The notes below the pieces were generated by a model. That model was not told the origin of the DNA and did not search any database. It saw only the letters and a list, made by a program, of their open reading frames with translations. Made by a program: the position numbers and the translations under genes. This document shows, piece by piece, positions 51,744-59,869 of a stretch of 64,000 nucleotides of DNA (positions are counted from its first letter, which is position 1; every line of letters begins with the position of its first letter). Source of the stretch: Pseudomonadota bacterium. Lineage in GTDB: Bacteria > Pseudomonadota > Alphaproteobacteria > Rhizobiales > Hyphomicrobiaceae. The DNA is taken from NCBI GenBank assembly GCA_018242255.1, contig JAFECH010000362.1:1-64000 (forward strand). The letters run 5' to 3'.

Positions 51744-52426
51744 AAAAAGCCAAAGCAGCCAAAAGCGTTCGCGATGATTTCCGCACGGCGACGATCTACG
51801 CCATCCATCAACGCGGAGATTCATTGAATTTATTGGCCGCAGGCGCTTCAGCTTTTCCCCGATTCATGCTCGGTGCCATTGTTGCGATCAATTTCTTACC
51901 GGTTCCTGCTGCGCACGCCGCTCGTTTTGTATTCGATCAGCGCCGGACGGAGGTCCGCTTCGTCTACAAGATCGCGTATGCGAAACAGCGGGGGCGCTTC
52001 ACCAAAGTTGCTGGCACTCTCGACTACGACGAAGGCAAACCTGGCAAAAGCAAAATCAAAGCTACAATTGCCGCCGCCAGCCTGACGACGGGCGACGCGC
52101 TCATCGATAGCGAACTGAAGGGTGCGAGTTTTTTTAACGCCGCAGCGTCGCCAATCATCACGTTCAAAAGCATCGAAGTGCATGCAGGCTCGGCAATGTC
52201 TGCGGACGTTGCCGGGGAGGTGACCGTCAACGGCGTTACAAAGCCCGTAACGCTCAATGTCACCATCGAGCCACATGACGATCCTGCGCTCAAGTATGAC
52301 GTTGGCACACGCAAATTTCTGGCCAAAACCCGCATTCAGCGCAGCGCGTTCAACATGGTGGACTATCAAGCCATGGTCGACGACGAGGTCGATATCGAAA
52401 TCGAAGCCATCGCTCGCCCGAGATAG
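51740..52426 (+). CDS. YceI-family periplasmic lipid/isoprenoid-binding protein
   Basis: A 228-residue exported protein. After a charged N-terminus, residues about 43-61 are hydrophobic (signal or anchor), then a YceI lipocalin-like barrel follows: FVFDQRRTEVRFVYKIAY, GRFTKVAGTLDYDEGK, the SELKGASFFNAAASPIITFKS core with its Asp/Glu-x-x-Phe-Phe motif, and GEVTVNGVTKPVTLNVTI. YceI proteins bind polyprenyl lipids or quinones in the periplasm. Being next to the multiheme locus, a quinone-related task would make sense, but this is inference. Confidence 0.82.
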   Translation: MKKAKAAKSVRDDFRTATIYAIHQRGDSLNLLAAGASAFPRFMLGAIVAINFLPVPAAHAARFVFDQRRTEVRFVYKIAYAKQRGRFTKVAGTLDYDEGKPGKSKIKATIAAASLTTGDALIDSELKGASFFNAAASPIITFKSIEVHAGSAMSADVAGEVTVNGVTKPVTLNVTIEPHDDPALKYDVGTRKFLAKTRIQRSAFNMVDYQAMVDDEVDIEIEAIARPR

Positions 52427-52444
52427 CTCTCGCCGGGCGGTTTT

Positions 52445-52476
52445 CGGCGGAATCCGCCGCCCTTCGATGCACTTTT
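52445..52476. terminator. Hairpin between convergent YceI and porin genes
   Basis: CGGCGG-AAT-CCGCCG can form a six-pair stem right after the YceI gene; a run of five T follows at 52472-52476 on the same strand, rather far away. It may help to end both converging transcripts. Weakly supported. Confidence 0.35.
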
Positions 52477-52517
52477 TAGAGCGATGTCCGTTTTCCTCGG
52501 AAACCGTGCCCGACTCT

Positions 52518-54194
52518 TTAGAACTTCCTGCGGAGTTCCGTACGGAAGCCGAAGTTGTCCTCGCCTCCGTCCTGGATCTGATACGTCGCATCTGCACGGA
52601 ACAGCCACGCCCGGTCGAGCGGTATTTGGTAGCGAACGCCGAAGCCGTATTGCGGGTTATTGACGCCGATACCGTCATTCTCGAATGGTTGTACCGTCGC
52701 CACCTCGAAGACGAGCTGCTGATCGAGATTAAAGAGATATTCGACACCAAGCGCACCGCCGAACGTGTTCGATGCTGTATCGTCGAGCTTCGGATAGCCC
52801 GTCAACGCATCGGTCTCGAAGTTTATGCCGACGTTCTTCAATATGCCGGCGTTGTTGCCATCGACGAGCGGTTCTGGGGTGCCTACGCCGACGAAGAAAT
52901 TCGCATACGGCAACAGCGTGCTCGGCAAAGGCGAGATCAGGCTATTTTCAGATATGAGCGCCACGCCGTCGCCCGTTCCACGGCCGTCGTCGCCGAAATT
53001 GGCGAACAGACGGGTCGAATTCGAAATGGTGTTGGCGTAGCGGCGGCTATAGGCGGCGGTGAGGAAGTGCTGCTCGACGGCGTCTTGACTTCCATTACCT
53101 TGAAGGAAGCCATAACCTGCTTCGATATATCCGCCGTAAGCGTCGATGAAGGTCGTGACGCCGAACAGATTGGCGGCATGATTGTCGACGTTGCCGTTCC
53201 GGTCGATAAGACTCGCGTTATTGACATTGTCAAAAGCCGCAAAGAACGTGAGATCATAGTTCGACAAGCCGAGCGTCGGCGAGTTCTGCGCCGGTATTGT
53301 GACGGCGCCGCCGAGGATCGCGTCGTTCGCCCATATACCGTTCTGTAGGAACAGCGGAAACAACCCGACCGTAAACGGCAAATCGAAACCGGCGTATTTT
53401 CCTGTCGCGCCGGAGTAAATCGACCCTACATCGCCCTCAAAGAACAAGGTCTGCGGATCGAGATCGATTTCGTCGTTGAACTTCTGATCGCCGTCATCGC
53501 CGCCGAACTCGAAGCGCGTGAACTTTGCATTTCCATCCTGGAACGGCGTGAAGAATGCGTGTATGCGCTCCGTCGCGGTTATTTTGAAATCGACGTCGAG
53601 GTTCAGCCGGGTCGCGACCTGAGCGATATCCTTGCCGTTGTTCTTGTTGTACGCGATTGCCGTGCGCCAGTCGCCATAAACGGATAGCCCAGGAAGTAGC
53701 GGGTTCAATTTGCCGAACAGCGTGCTGCTCTCGTCGTATATCCCTGACGTGTACTGCTCGCGACCGATCTCCAAGAGCGGGCGTGGCGGTTCGACGGCGG
53801 TTTTGCCGCCATAGATGTCAGACTGTCCCTTGGCATCGTACTTTTTGCTGTATTTCGGATCAGGGCGGAAGGCACCCTTGGTCGCATTCTTTTTCTTGTG
53901 CTGTTTAACGTCCGCTTTCGTGGGCGCGTCGGCAGCGCTGGCGACGTCCGCCCCGAGGTATTGCTTGGGCACGATGGTTTCGTTGCGGCGCTTTCCATCC
54001 GGCTGCCGCGCCGACGATCCGTCACGACTCGAGGCCTCGAAATCATCCTGCTCGCGCACGTCATTGCGTTCTTCGACAGGCATTGTCTCTGCCGGCGAGC
54101 CCGAGATCATAAGATTACCGCCGGCAATCAACGCAGCGACGGCCGTTGCCGTCCCGGCGTAGGATCGCATGTTGCCTGTTACGGCAAAAGTCAT
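52518..54194 (-). CDS. Outer-membrane beta-barrel (porin-like) protein of the multiheme locus
   Basis: A 558-residue exported protein. A signal-like hydrophobic segment lies at residues 13-31, then a charged, Lys-rich, probably flexible region (about 35-120). From about residue 155 to the end, alternating hydrophobic strands with turns (LSVYGDWRTAIAYNKNNG, FFEGDVGSIYSG, FGGALGVEYLFN, YGFGVRYQIPLD, WLFRADATYQIQ) form a barrel of perhaps 16-20 strands. The chain ends in an aromatic residue (FGFRTELRRKF), as required for outer-membrane assembly. It lies 126 bases downstream of the pentaheme gene in the same direction. A porin sleeve for an outer-membrane cytochrome is one possible role. Confidence 0.7.
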   Translation of the reverse strand: MTFAVTGNMRSYAGTATAVAALIAGGNLMISGSPAETMPVEERNDVREQDDFEASSRDGSSARQPDGKRRNETIVPKQYLGADVASAADAPTKADVKQHKKKNATKGAFRPDPKYSKKYDAKGQSDIYGGKTAVEPPRPLLEIGREQYTSGIYDESSTLFGKLNPLLPGLSVYGDWRTAIAYNKNNGKDIAQVATRLNLDVDFKITATERIHAFFTPFQDGNAKFTRFEFGGDDGDQKFNDEIDLDPQTLFFEGDVGSIYSGATGKYAGFDLPFTVGLFPLFLQNGIWANDAILGGAVTIPAQNSPTLGLSNYDLTFFAAFDNVNNASLIDRNGNVDNHAANLFGVTTFIDAYGGYIEAGYGFLQGNGSQDAVEQHFLTAAYSRRYANTISNSTRLFANFGDDGRGTGDGVALISENSLISPLPSTLLPYANFFVGVGTPEPLVDGNNAGILKNVGINFETDALTGYPKLDDTASNTFGGALGVEYLFNLDQQLVFEVATVQPFENDGIGVNNPQYGFGVRYQIPLDRAWLFRADATYQIQDGGEDNFGFRTELRRKF

Positions 54195-54320
54195 TCTGAA
54201 GCTCCCACTTCATGCCTCCGCCTGCGCGTTCACTGCAAGCAAGAGGTTTCAGAGAGGCTTCGGACCCGCGTCTTTGGACCTTCCCCCAAGGTCCAAATCC
54301 GAAACACTCGTTTCTTGGCG

Positions 54321-56189
54321 TCAGCCCTTCACGTCGACATCTACCGCGAAGTCGTGGAAGTTCATGATGCGCTCGTTCATACTCCGCTCCATATCTTTGG
54401 TGGCTCCGACAAAGCGCATGAAATAGATCGGCTCTGCACGGCTTCGCATGCGGAACGCAAGGCGGTACCGACCGGGCTTGCTGATCAAATTACCCGGCAC
54501 TTCATATTTGGCTTCCCTCACCCCCAATGGCGTCAGCGAATGGTTTTCCATACGCACCAGAGGCGGATGATTGAGGACCGTGGTCGGAATGCCCGGCGGG
54601 CGCAGTTGTGGCAGCGGATCGATGTCGAAATTGACCGGAAGATACATTTCACGGTCGGTGCCCTTGACGTTGGTCGTCAGAAACTTGGTCTGGAAGTTCA
54701 CCAGCATCTGGTCGGTATCGATGCGGCCGCTGGCGACGTCCAGACTGTGCAGGTCGGCCATGTCGCCGTTGCTATCGACGTAGCCCGACTCCCAAATATT
54801 GTTGCCGTCCGGATCGACCAGCGCAACATTCACCCAGAGCTGCGGCTGCGCGCCGAGAGATCCCGACGGCAGGTTATGACCGGTGTTCGTGTTCTTGATC
54901 TTGTAGGAGAACGCGAGAGCCGAACCGACTTTCGGCGTACCCTCGATGAACGGACCATCAACTTTGCTGCTATTCTCCATGACCCGGCGCCGGAGAACAT
55001 CTCGCGTGTCGAGCTTCTTAATGTTTTCGTCGATGATCTCGCGCGCATCCTCGCGATCGTTGGGATCGCTCCAGCGCTTCGGAAATGCGACCTTGATTTT
55101 GCCGTCGGCGACTTTGTCTTCGAACTTGGTCGTGCCCCAGCCGGCGCGCCAATCGAACTGCAGCCAATCCTTGACGCTGTAGGCTTGGGCTTTGACGTTA
55201 TGCGGGAAGATTCCGGGATGGGCGATCGAATAACCCGGTCCGATAAAGCGGTGATTTGCGTGTCTGCGGCCGGGGTTGATCTCTTTACCGCCGACGATGG
55301 CTGAAGGCGCTGTCGCATAGCCCTTGGGCTGCCCTGGGACCTTGCCCATGTGACAGTCCTGGCAAGAGATCCCAGCCTTACGTGCCGGGCTATCGCGATA
55401 TTGGTCCCACACGATTTCGAGCTTGATGCCGAGATTGACGGCGACCTGATGACAACTGACGCAAAATTCCGACTTGGTGATCTGGTCGTTCGTGATCATG
55501 CCTTTGTGGATATCGTTGCCGCGGCCTTTCGCGCTTGTCTTGACCGAATAGGTTTCCTTGTTGGCGATCACGTTTTTGATAACGCTCTTTTGTCCGCTGC
55601 CATACACCGGCTCATAAATCTTTCCCGGCTCGACGCGTCGCTCGCCGTTGACCTTGCCGTACTGCTCTTTGACCCGATGACACGTGATACAGGTTACGCC
55701 TTCGCGCGAGATTTGACTTCTCGCCCAAAGCGGAGCCTCACGCGCTTCACCGAGCTGCGTTCCGACTTGCTGATGGCAGCGCACGCAGAAGGTCCCGACC
55801 GTTCCCTGCGTCAGCGTTTGAAACTTTTGCTCGAATTTGTGGAACATCGGTGAAATAGACGCATAGGCGTGCTGCGACGAGGACCACTCGTCATAAATCT
55901 GCTTGTGGCAAGTTCCGCATTGTGCGGCAGTCGGATAAAGCGCTTCGTCATTATTCGGGCTGCCGTGCACGTCTGGATTGCTGTTATCCAATCCGTTGGG
56001 CTTGGCTTTCCCTGGCTCGGGCCGTCGGATCTCGCCAGTGTTTTCGGCAATTACGGCCCGCGGCGGATTTCCTGCTGGCATTGAAGCGGCGCCACTCCCT
56101 TCAGCCGAGACGTTGCGTGGTGGCGCCACAGACATGAGAGCAGCGGTAGCGAACACGCCGCAGAGCGTTAATGTCGAAAATCGCGTCAT
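54321..56189 (-). CDS. Pentaheme c-type cytochrome with C-terminal beta-rich domain
   Basis: A 622-residue periplasmic protein with a signal peptide (MTRFSTLTLCGVFATAALMS, cleavage near VSAEG). Five CxxCH heme sites are present: CGTCHK near residue 92, CVRCHQ near 132, CITCHR near 166, CVSCHQ near 238, and CQDCHM near 277. Extra His residues (SSQHAYASI, GRRHANHRF) could serve as distal ligands. From about residue 405 a beta-sandwich-like domain (NTGHNLPSGSLGAQPQLWVN, then WESGYVDSNGDMADLH) resembles that found in HAO/c554-related multiheme proteins. It starts 560 bases from the facing reductase operon. Enzyme versus electron carrier cannot be decided. Confidence 0.82.
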   Translation of the reverse strand: MTRFSTLTLCGVFATAALMSVAPPRNVSAEGSGAASMPAGNPPRAVIAENTGEIRRPEPGKAKPNGLDNSNPDVHGSPNNDEALYPTAAQCGTCHKQIYDEWSSSQHAYASISPMFHKFEQKFQTLTQGTVGTFCVRCHQQVGTQLGEAREAPLWARSQISREGVTCITCHRVKEQYGKVNGERRVEPGKIYEPVYGSGQKSVIKNVIANKETYSVKTSAKGRGNDIHKGMITNDQITKSEFCVSCHQVAVNLGIKLEIVWDQYRDSPARKAGISCQDCHMGKVPGQPKGYATAPSAIVGGKEINPGRRHANHRFIGPGYSIAHPGIFPHNVKAQAYSVKDWLQFDWRAGWGTTKFEDKVADGKIKVAFPKRWSDPNDREDAREIIDENIKKLDTRDVLRRRVMENSSKVDGPFIEGTPKVGSALAFSYKIKNTNTGHNLPSGSLGAQPQLWVNVALVDPDGNNIWESGYVDSNGDMADLHSLDVASGRIDTDQMLVNFQTKFLTTNVKGTDREMYLPVNFDIDPLPQLRPPGIPTTVLNHPPLVRMENHSLTPLGVREAKYEVPGNLISKPGRYRLAFRMRSRAEPIYFMRFVGATKDMERSMNERIMNFHDFAVDVDVKG

Positions 56190-56749
56190 GGGCTTATCCC
56201 TGTCCTCGGTACATTTCAGGGCAGCATCTCAATTCGCATCGCCCCGCGACAACGATGCTGAACATCCGTCTGGAATGGATGGCCTGCTGACTAATTGGAT
56301 TGCGAAATGGGCCGCGATATGGCCGCGAATTTATTCTTTCGCCAAAACAAAAATTTTAGACAATTACTCGTCTTTGCAATTAGACGTTCGACTTCCCCTG
56401 ACGGCGAAACCTTTTTTCCTTCAGCTAGCTGAGCATATCTGGGCTTAAAATGCCGGTTTTTTCAGTGTTCTTATAGCGTCTCCGCTTCCTGCCACGAGGG
56501 TTGATCGCGTCTCTCGTCATTCCGGCTGCATCTGTCTAATTTTTCTTATTGCCGTGGCTATTGCTCAATTTTCTCGCATCCAATTCTGGCATCTAATTTT
56601 TGTTTCGATGCAATTTTTTACTCGGCCATTGTCTGACCACGAATGATGACTACTGGAAATAAAATGCAGGCGGACGAATTCAAAGTTCTGCGCCTGATCT
56701 CAGCGGGATAGATCGAAATCATGAGCGTGAAGCCTACTGGGATAACCTT
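56190..56749. other. Divergent control region of the multiheme locus
   Basis: A 560-base, T-rich spacer between the pentaheme cytochrome and the reductase operon, without a supportable gene. It must contain promoters for both units. I found no FNR-type TTGAT-N4-ATCAA box in it. Its length leaves room for several operators or a small RNA. Confidence 0.4.
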
Positions 56750-57805
56750 ATGTCAAAACGCCACAAGATCACGATTGACGGCAAAAGCTTTCTGGCGCCG
56801 CGCGGAGCGTTGCTGCTCGATGCTGCACTGAACAACGGCATCGACTTGCCATACGGTTGTCGCGCCGGTCATTGCGGAACATGCTGCGTGCGACTGGTAT
56901 CCGGCGAGGTTCACGGGGGCGAAGGGACCGATAAAGGCATCGTTCACGCCTGTCAGTGCCGGATTGCGGCTGATGCCGTGATCGCGCGAGATCAGCCAGC
57001 AGATGTTCGTACCGTCAACGGCGTCTTGAGCACATTGCGACCGCTGTCTTCGGAGGTCCTGGAAATCGGCATTACGACGGATCGCTCGCTTCCGCATCTG
57101 CCCGGCCAATTCGCACACGTACAGTTCAGCGGCCATCCGAGTCGCTCCTATAGTATCACGCACGCTCTGAATGAAGCCGGCGACTGCCATGCCACGTGGT
57201 TCCATATCCGCCGCGTCGACAATGGGCGCGTCAGCGCGTCTCTTGGTCAGCGGATCAAGACTGGGCATCGCGTTAAGCTCACAGGACCATTTGGATCTGC
57301 GCACTTCCGGCCCAATTCCGGTGCTCGGATCGTTCTCGTAGCAACAAACACCGGCTTTGCACCGATCTGGGCGATCGCCGTCGCGGCGCTTCGCGAAAAT
57401 CCGTCGCGAAGAATGATGATCATCGCGGGCGGCCGCACGCTGGATTCTCTTTATATGGCGCCTGCTCTCGTGCGCTTGGCACGTTTTCCGAATGTCGTCG
57501 TCGTACCGGTTTGCAGTTCTGCGCCTGAATCGATTCAGGCGGTCCGACCAGGACGGCCAACCGACTATCTGCCGCGACTATTGCCCACCGATGCTTTGTA
57601 CGCATGTGGCGCTCCTGGAATGGTGGAAACCGTCAAGGCGATTTCAGCAGACGTTGGTGCGACCTGCTACGCGGACCCGTTTCTGCCCGCGGTCGACACC
57701 GCGGGCGGCGAAAATCCTTCCACGCGCGCCGCCGACAGGTTCACCTCTCCCCTCGGTCAAAACATGCTCCAGCTCGCCTACGAGCACCCGGGAAGCTTCA
57801 GGTAG
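56750..57805 (+). CDS. 2Fe-2S ferredoxin-type flavoprotein oxidoreductase (NAD(P)H reductase)
   Basis: A 351-residue electron-transfer protein of the CDP-6-deoxyglucose/phenol-hydroxylase reductase type. The N-terminal ferredoxin domain holds the plant-type cluster motif (YGCRAGHCGTCCVRL, with the fourth Cys in HACQC near residue 65). An FAD domain follows (HPSRSYSITHAL near 130), then the NAD(P) domain (VATNTGFAPIWAIAVAAL near 205 and CGAPGMVETV near 287). The first gene of the rightward multiheme operon, it could pass electrons from NAD(P)H to the cytochromes, or work in reverse. Confidence 0.85.
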   Translation: MSKRHKITIDGKSFLAPRGALLLDAALNNGIDLPYGCRAGHCGTCCVRLVSGEVHGGEGTDKGIVHACQCRIAADAVIARDQPADVRTVNGVLSTLRPLSSEVLEIGITTDRSLPHLPGQFAHVQFSGHPSRSYSITHALNEAGDCHATWFHIRRVDNGRVSASLGQRIKTGHRVKLTGPFGSAHFRPNSGARIVLVATNTGFAPIWAIAVAALRENPSRRMMIIAGGRTLDSLYMAPALVRLARFPNVVVVPVCSSAPESIQAVRPGRPTDYLPRLLPTDALYACGAPGMVETVKAISADVGATCYADPFLPAVDTAGGENPSTRAADRFTSPLGQNMLQLAYEHPGSFR

Positions 57806-57828
57806 AAATCGCATATTGCTGCGCAAGG

Positions 57829-58896
57829 ATGAGTTCATTGCGGCTTTCACGGCATAACAATCAACCGCTGGCCGGCGCAGATTTCGGTTCTATGCGTTTT
57901 GTTCTGCTTCTGGCTTTGCCGTTGATCGCCGTGCTCGGCGTCTATCGCGCTGCTGCGTTGGATTCAGGCAAGGTCGTTGGACCGAATGCCTGCGCCGAAT
58001 GCCATAAGCAGGAAGCTGAAGCCTGGAAAGGCTCGCATCACTTCAAAACTTTCCGAGAGTTGCCGCGCAACCCCGAGGCTAAAAAAATCGCGGAAAGAAT
58101 GGGCATCCGGCGCATCAGGTCAGAAAGCTTATGCGTGAATTGTCATTACACGGCTCAGCGCAAGGACAACAAGGACGAGGCGGTGTCCGGTATTTCTTGC
58201 GAATCCTGTCATGGCGCGGGCAAAGAGTGGATCAAAATCCATAGCGGCTTCAGCGGAAAAACAGCGAAGACCGAAACGAGAAGCGAGGCACAGGCGCGCT
58301 GGAAACTCGCAGAATCCAAAGGCATGATCAGGCGGCATGCGCTCTATCAACTGGCGAAGAACTGCTACGGCTGTCACGTCGTCCCGCAACAAGAACTCGT
58401 CAACAAGGGCCAACACCGGGCTGGCAGCATGTTCGAGCTTGTCTCTTGGTCGCAGGGCGAGGTGTTGCACAACACTTGGTATTCGAGGGGCAAGGAAAAC
58501 ATTCCAGCCGACGCCGAGCGCAAACGCATGCTCTATCTCGTCGGCCTAGGCGTCGAACTCGAAACGGCGTTGCGCGCGGTTGGAAAAGCGACCGTCCGAA
58601 AGGCCTACGCCTTCGAAATGGCTCAGCGTGCGGACAAAGCGCGACGACGGCTCGCTGCCGTCGCAACGGCAGTACCAAACGTGCCGGAAATTGCCCAGAT
58701 GGTGGAATTATCTCATTCGGCGGCGCTGACACTGAACAACGGGAAAGACCTCGCGGCGGCCGCTGATGGCATCTCTCAGCTGATTGTCACCATCACGGAC
58801 AAGTACGACGGCAGCACCATGGCTGGACTCGACAGCATGATTCCGCAGCCAAGCCAATTCAAAGGCGCCGCAAGAAAAGCGGCCGCAGTCAACTGA
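57829..58896 (+). CDS. Tetraheme cytochrome c (c554-like)
   Basis: A 355-residue exported cytochrome. The signal segment MRFVLLLALPLIAVLGVY starts at 57892; the ATG at 57829 adds 21 residues and neither start has a good ribosome-binding site. Four heme sites are present: CAECHK, CVNCHY, CESCHG and CYGCHV. The sequence around them (GPNACAECHKQEAEAWKGSH, then GISCESCHGAGKEWIKIHSG) matches the cytochrome c554 family, which takes electrons from multiheme oxidoreductases. The C-terminal 130 residues are helical and heme-free. It follows the reductase gene by 23 bases. Confidence 0.85.
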   Translation: MSSLRLSRHNNQPLAGADFGSMRFVLLLALPLIAVLGVYRAAALDSGKVVGPNACAECHKQEAEAWKGSHHFKTFRELPRNPEAKKIAERMGIRRIRSESLCVNCHYTAQRKDNKDEAVSGISCESCHGAGKEWIKIHSGFSGKTAKTETRSEAQARWKLAESKGMIRRHALYQLAKNCYGCHVVPQQELVNKGQHRAGSMFELVSWSQGEVLHNTWYSRGKENIPADAERKRMLYLVGLGVELETALRAVGKATVRKAYAFEMAQRADKARRRLAAVATAVPNVPEIAQMVELSHSAALTLNNGKDLAAAADGISQLIVTITDKYDGSTMAGLDSMIPQPSQFKGAARKAAAVN

Positions 58897-58954
58897 TGTT
58901 ATCTCCGCGCAACGGCAAAAGACGCGCGATTTCTATGGGGGTGGGAATGAGCAA

Positions 58955-59869
58955 ATGGATCGGCCCCGCGTGAAAGCGGCAGGGCAACACGCTTCAGGAA
59001 GTATGATTTGGACACTTGGCTCGGCGTGGACTTTTATCCGCCGTGCGAGTCTGCTTGTTCTGATGGCTTCGCTGTCCGCAGGCGTATTCTTCTGGGTATG
59101 GATATACGGAAGCGCACTTCGCGATCCACGTTATCTCGACGGCTGGCTCCTCGCCTTCGGCATGAGCCTGCAGTTCGGCTTTCACGCGGCCATCAAGACG
59201 AACAAGCTGTCGCCGAAGCTTCTCAAGCGGTGGAGAAGCGTGCACATCTTCGTCGGCTATGCACTTGTCGCCGCGTTCCTCTCTCATTCCAATTTTTCGA
59301 TGCCCGATACCGCGTTCGAATGGGCGCTGTGGGGCGGCTTCGTGACTGTGACGCTCAGTGGTGTGTTCGGCACTTATCTCGCCTGGTCGTTACGAAGCAA
59401 GGGTGGCATCGACGATAATATCGGCCTTGAGCGTATTCCCGCTCGCTGCGCAGAACTGGCGCGAGACGTGCGTGAACTCATCACGGCGCCAGATCCCATC
59501 GCAGCGGAATTATCATTGCCTGCGCCCCCCTATGATGCGTGGATTACCGATCTTTACGCAAATCACCTCAATCGTTTCTTCGAAGGGCCGCGAAATTTTT
59601 CTTCGCATCTCGTCGGCTCGCGAAAACCACTCCAGCGCCTGACAAACGAGATCGAGCGCCTGTCGCGTTACGTCGATGCACTTGGCCGAGAGAAGCTGGA
59701 GGCAATCAGCAAAATGACGGCCGAAAAAGATCGTCTCGACTTCGCGCGCGTTCACCTCACGCTGACGAAGGCTTGGCTGTTTGTGCATGTTCCCGTCACC
59801 TACGCGCTAATCGTCCTTTCCGTGTTGCACATCCTCGTCGTCTATTCCTACTCGTCGGGGGCTTGGTGA
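58955..59869 (+). CDS. Membrane-bound cytochrome b-like protein
   Basis: A 304-residue membrane protein with four main helices (residues about 28-52, 62-80, 95-115, 120-145) and one near the C-terminus (278-300). Likely heme-binding histidines sit in LQFGFHAAIKTN, WRSVHIFVGYALVAAFLSHSN, and WLFVHVPVTYALIVLSVLHI. Between helices 4 and 5 lies a 120-residue charged cytoplasmic or periplasmic part. It most likely exchanges electrons between the quinone pool and the decaheme partner, whose gene overlaps its stop codon (TGATG). Confidence 0.75.
   Translation: MDRPRVKAAGQHASGSMIWTLGSAWTFIRRASLLVLMASLSAGVFFWVWIYGSALRDPRYLDGWLLAFGMSLQFGFHAAIKTNKLSPKLLKRWRSVHIFVGYALVAAFLSHSNFSMPDTAFEWALWGGFVTVTLSGVFGTYLAWSLRSKGGIDDNIGLERIPARCAELARDVRELITAPDPIAAELSLPAPPYDAWITDLYANHLNRFFEGPRNFSSHLVGSRKPLQRLTNEIERLSRYVDALGREKLEAISKMTAEKDRLDFARVHLTLTKAWLFVHVPVTYALIVLSVLHILVVYSYSSGAW

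Noticed and set aside
51896..52756. Leftward frame of 286 codons
   Set aside because: Antisense to the YceI gene; no ribosome-binding site or domain; it also runs into the end of the porin-like gene.
53898..55304. Rightward frame of 468 codons
   Set aside because: Antisense to the pentaheme cytochrome and the porin-like gene, both with strong features; product looks like random His/Arg/Val-rich sequence.
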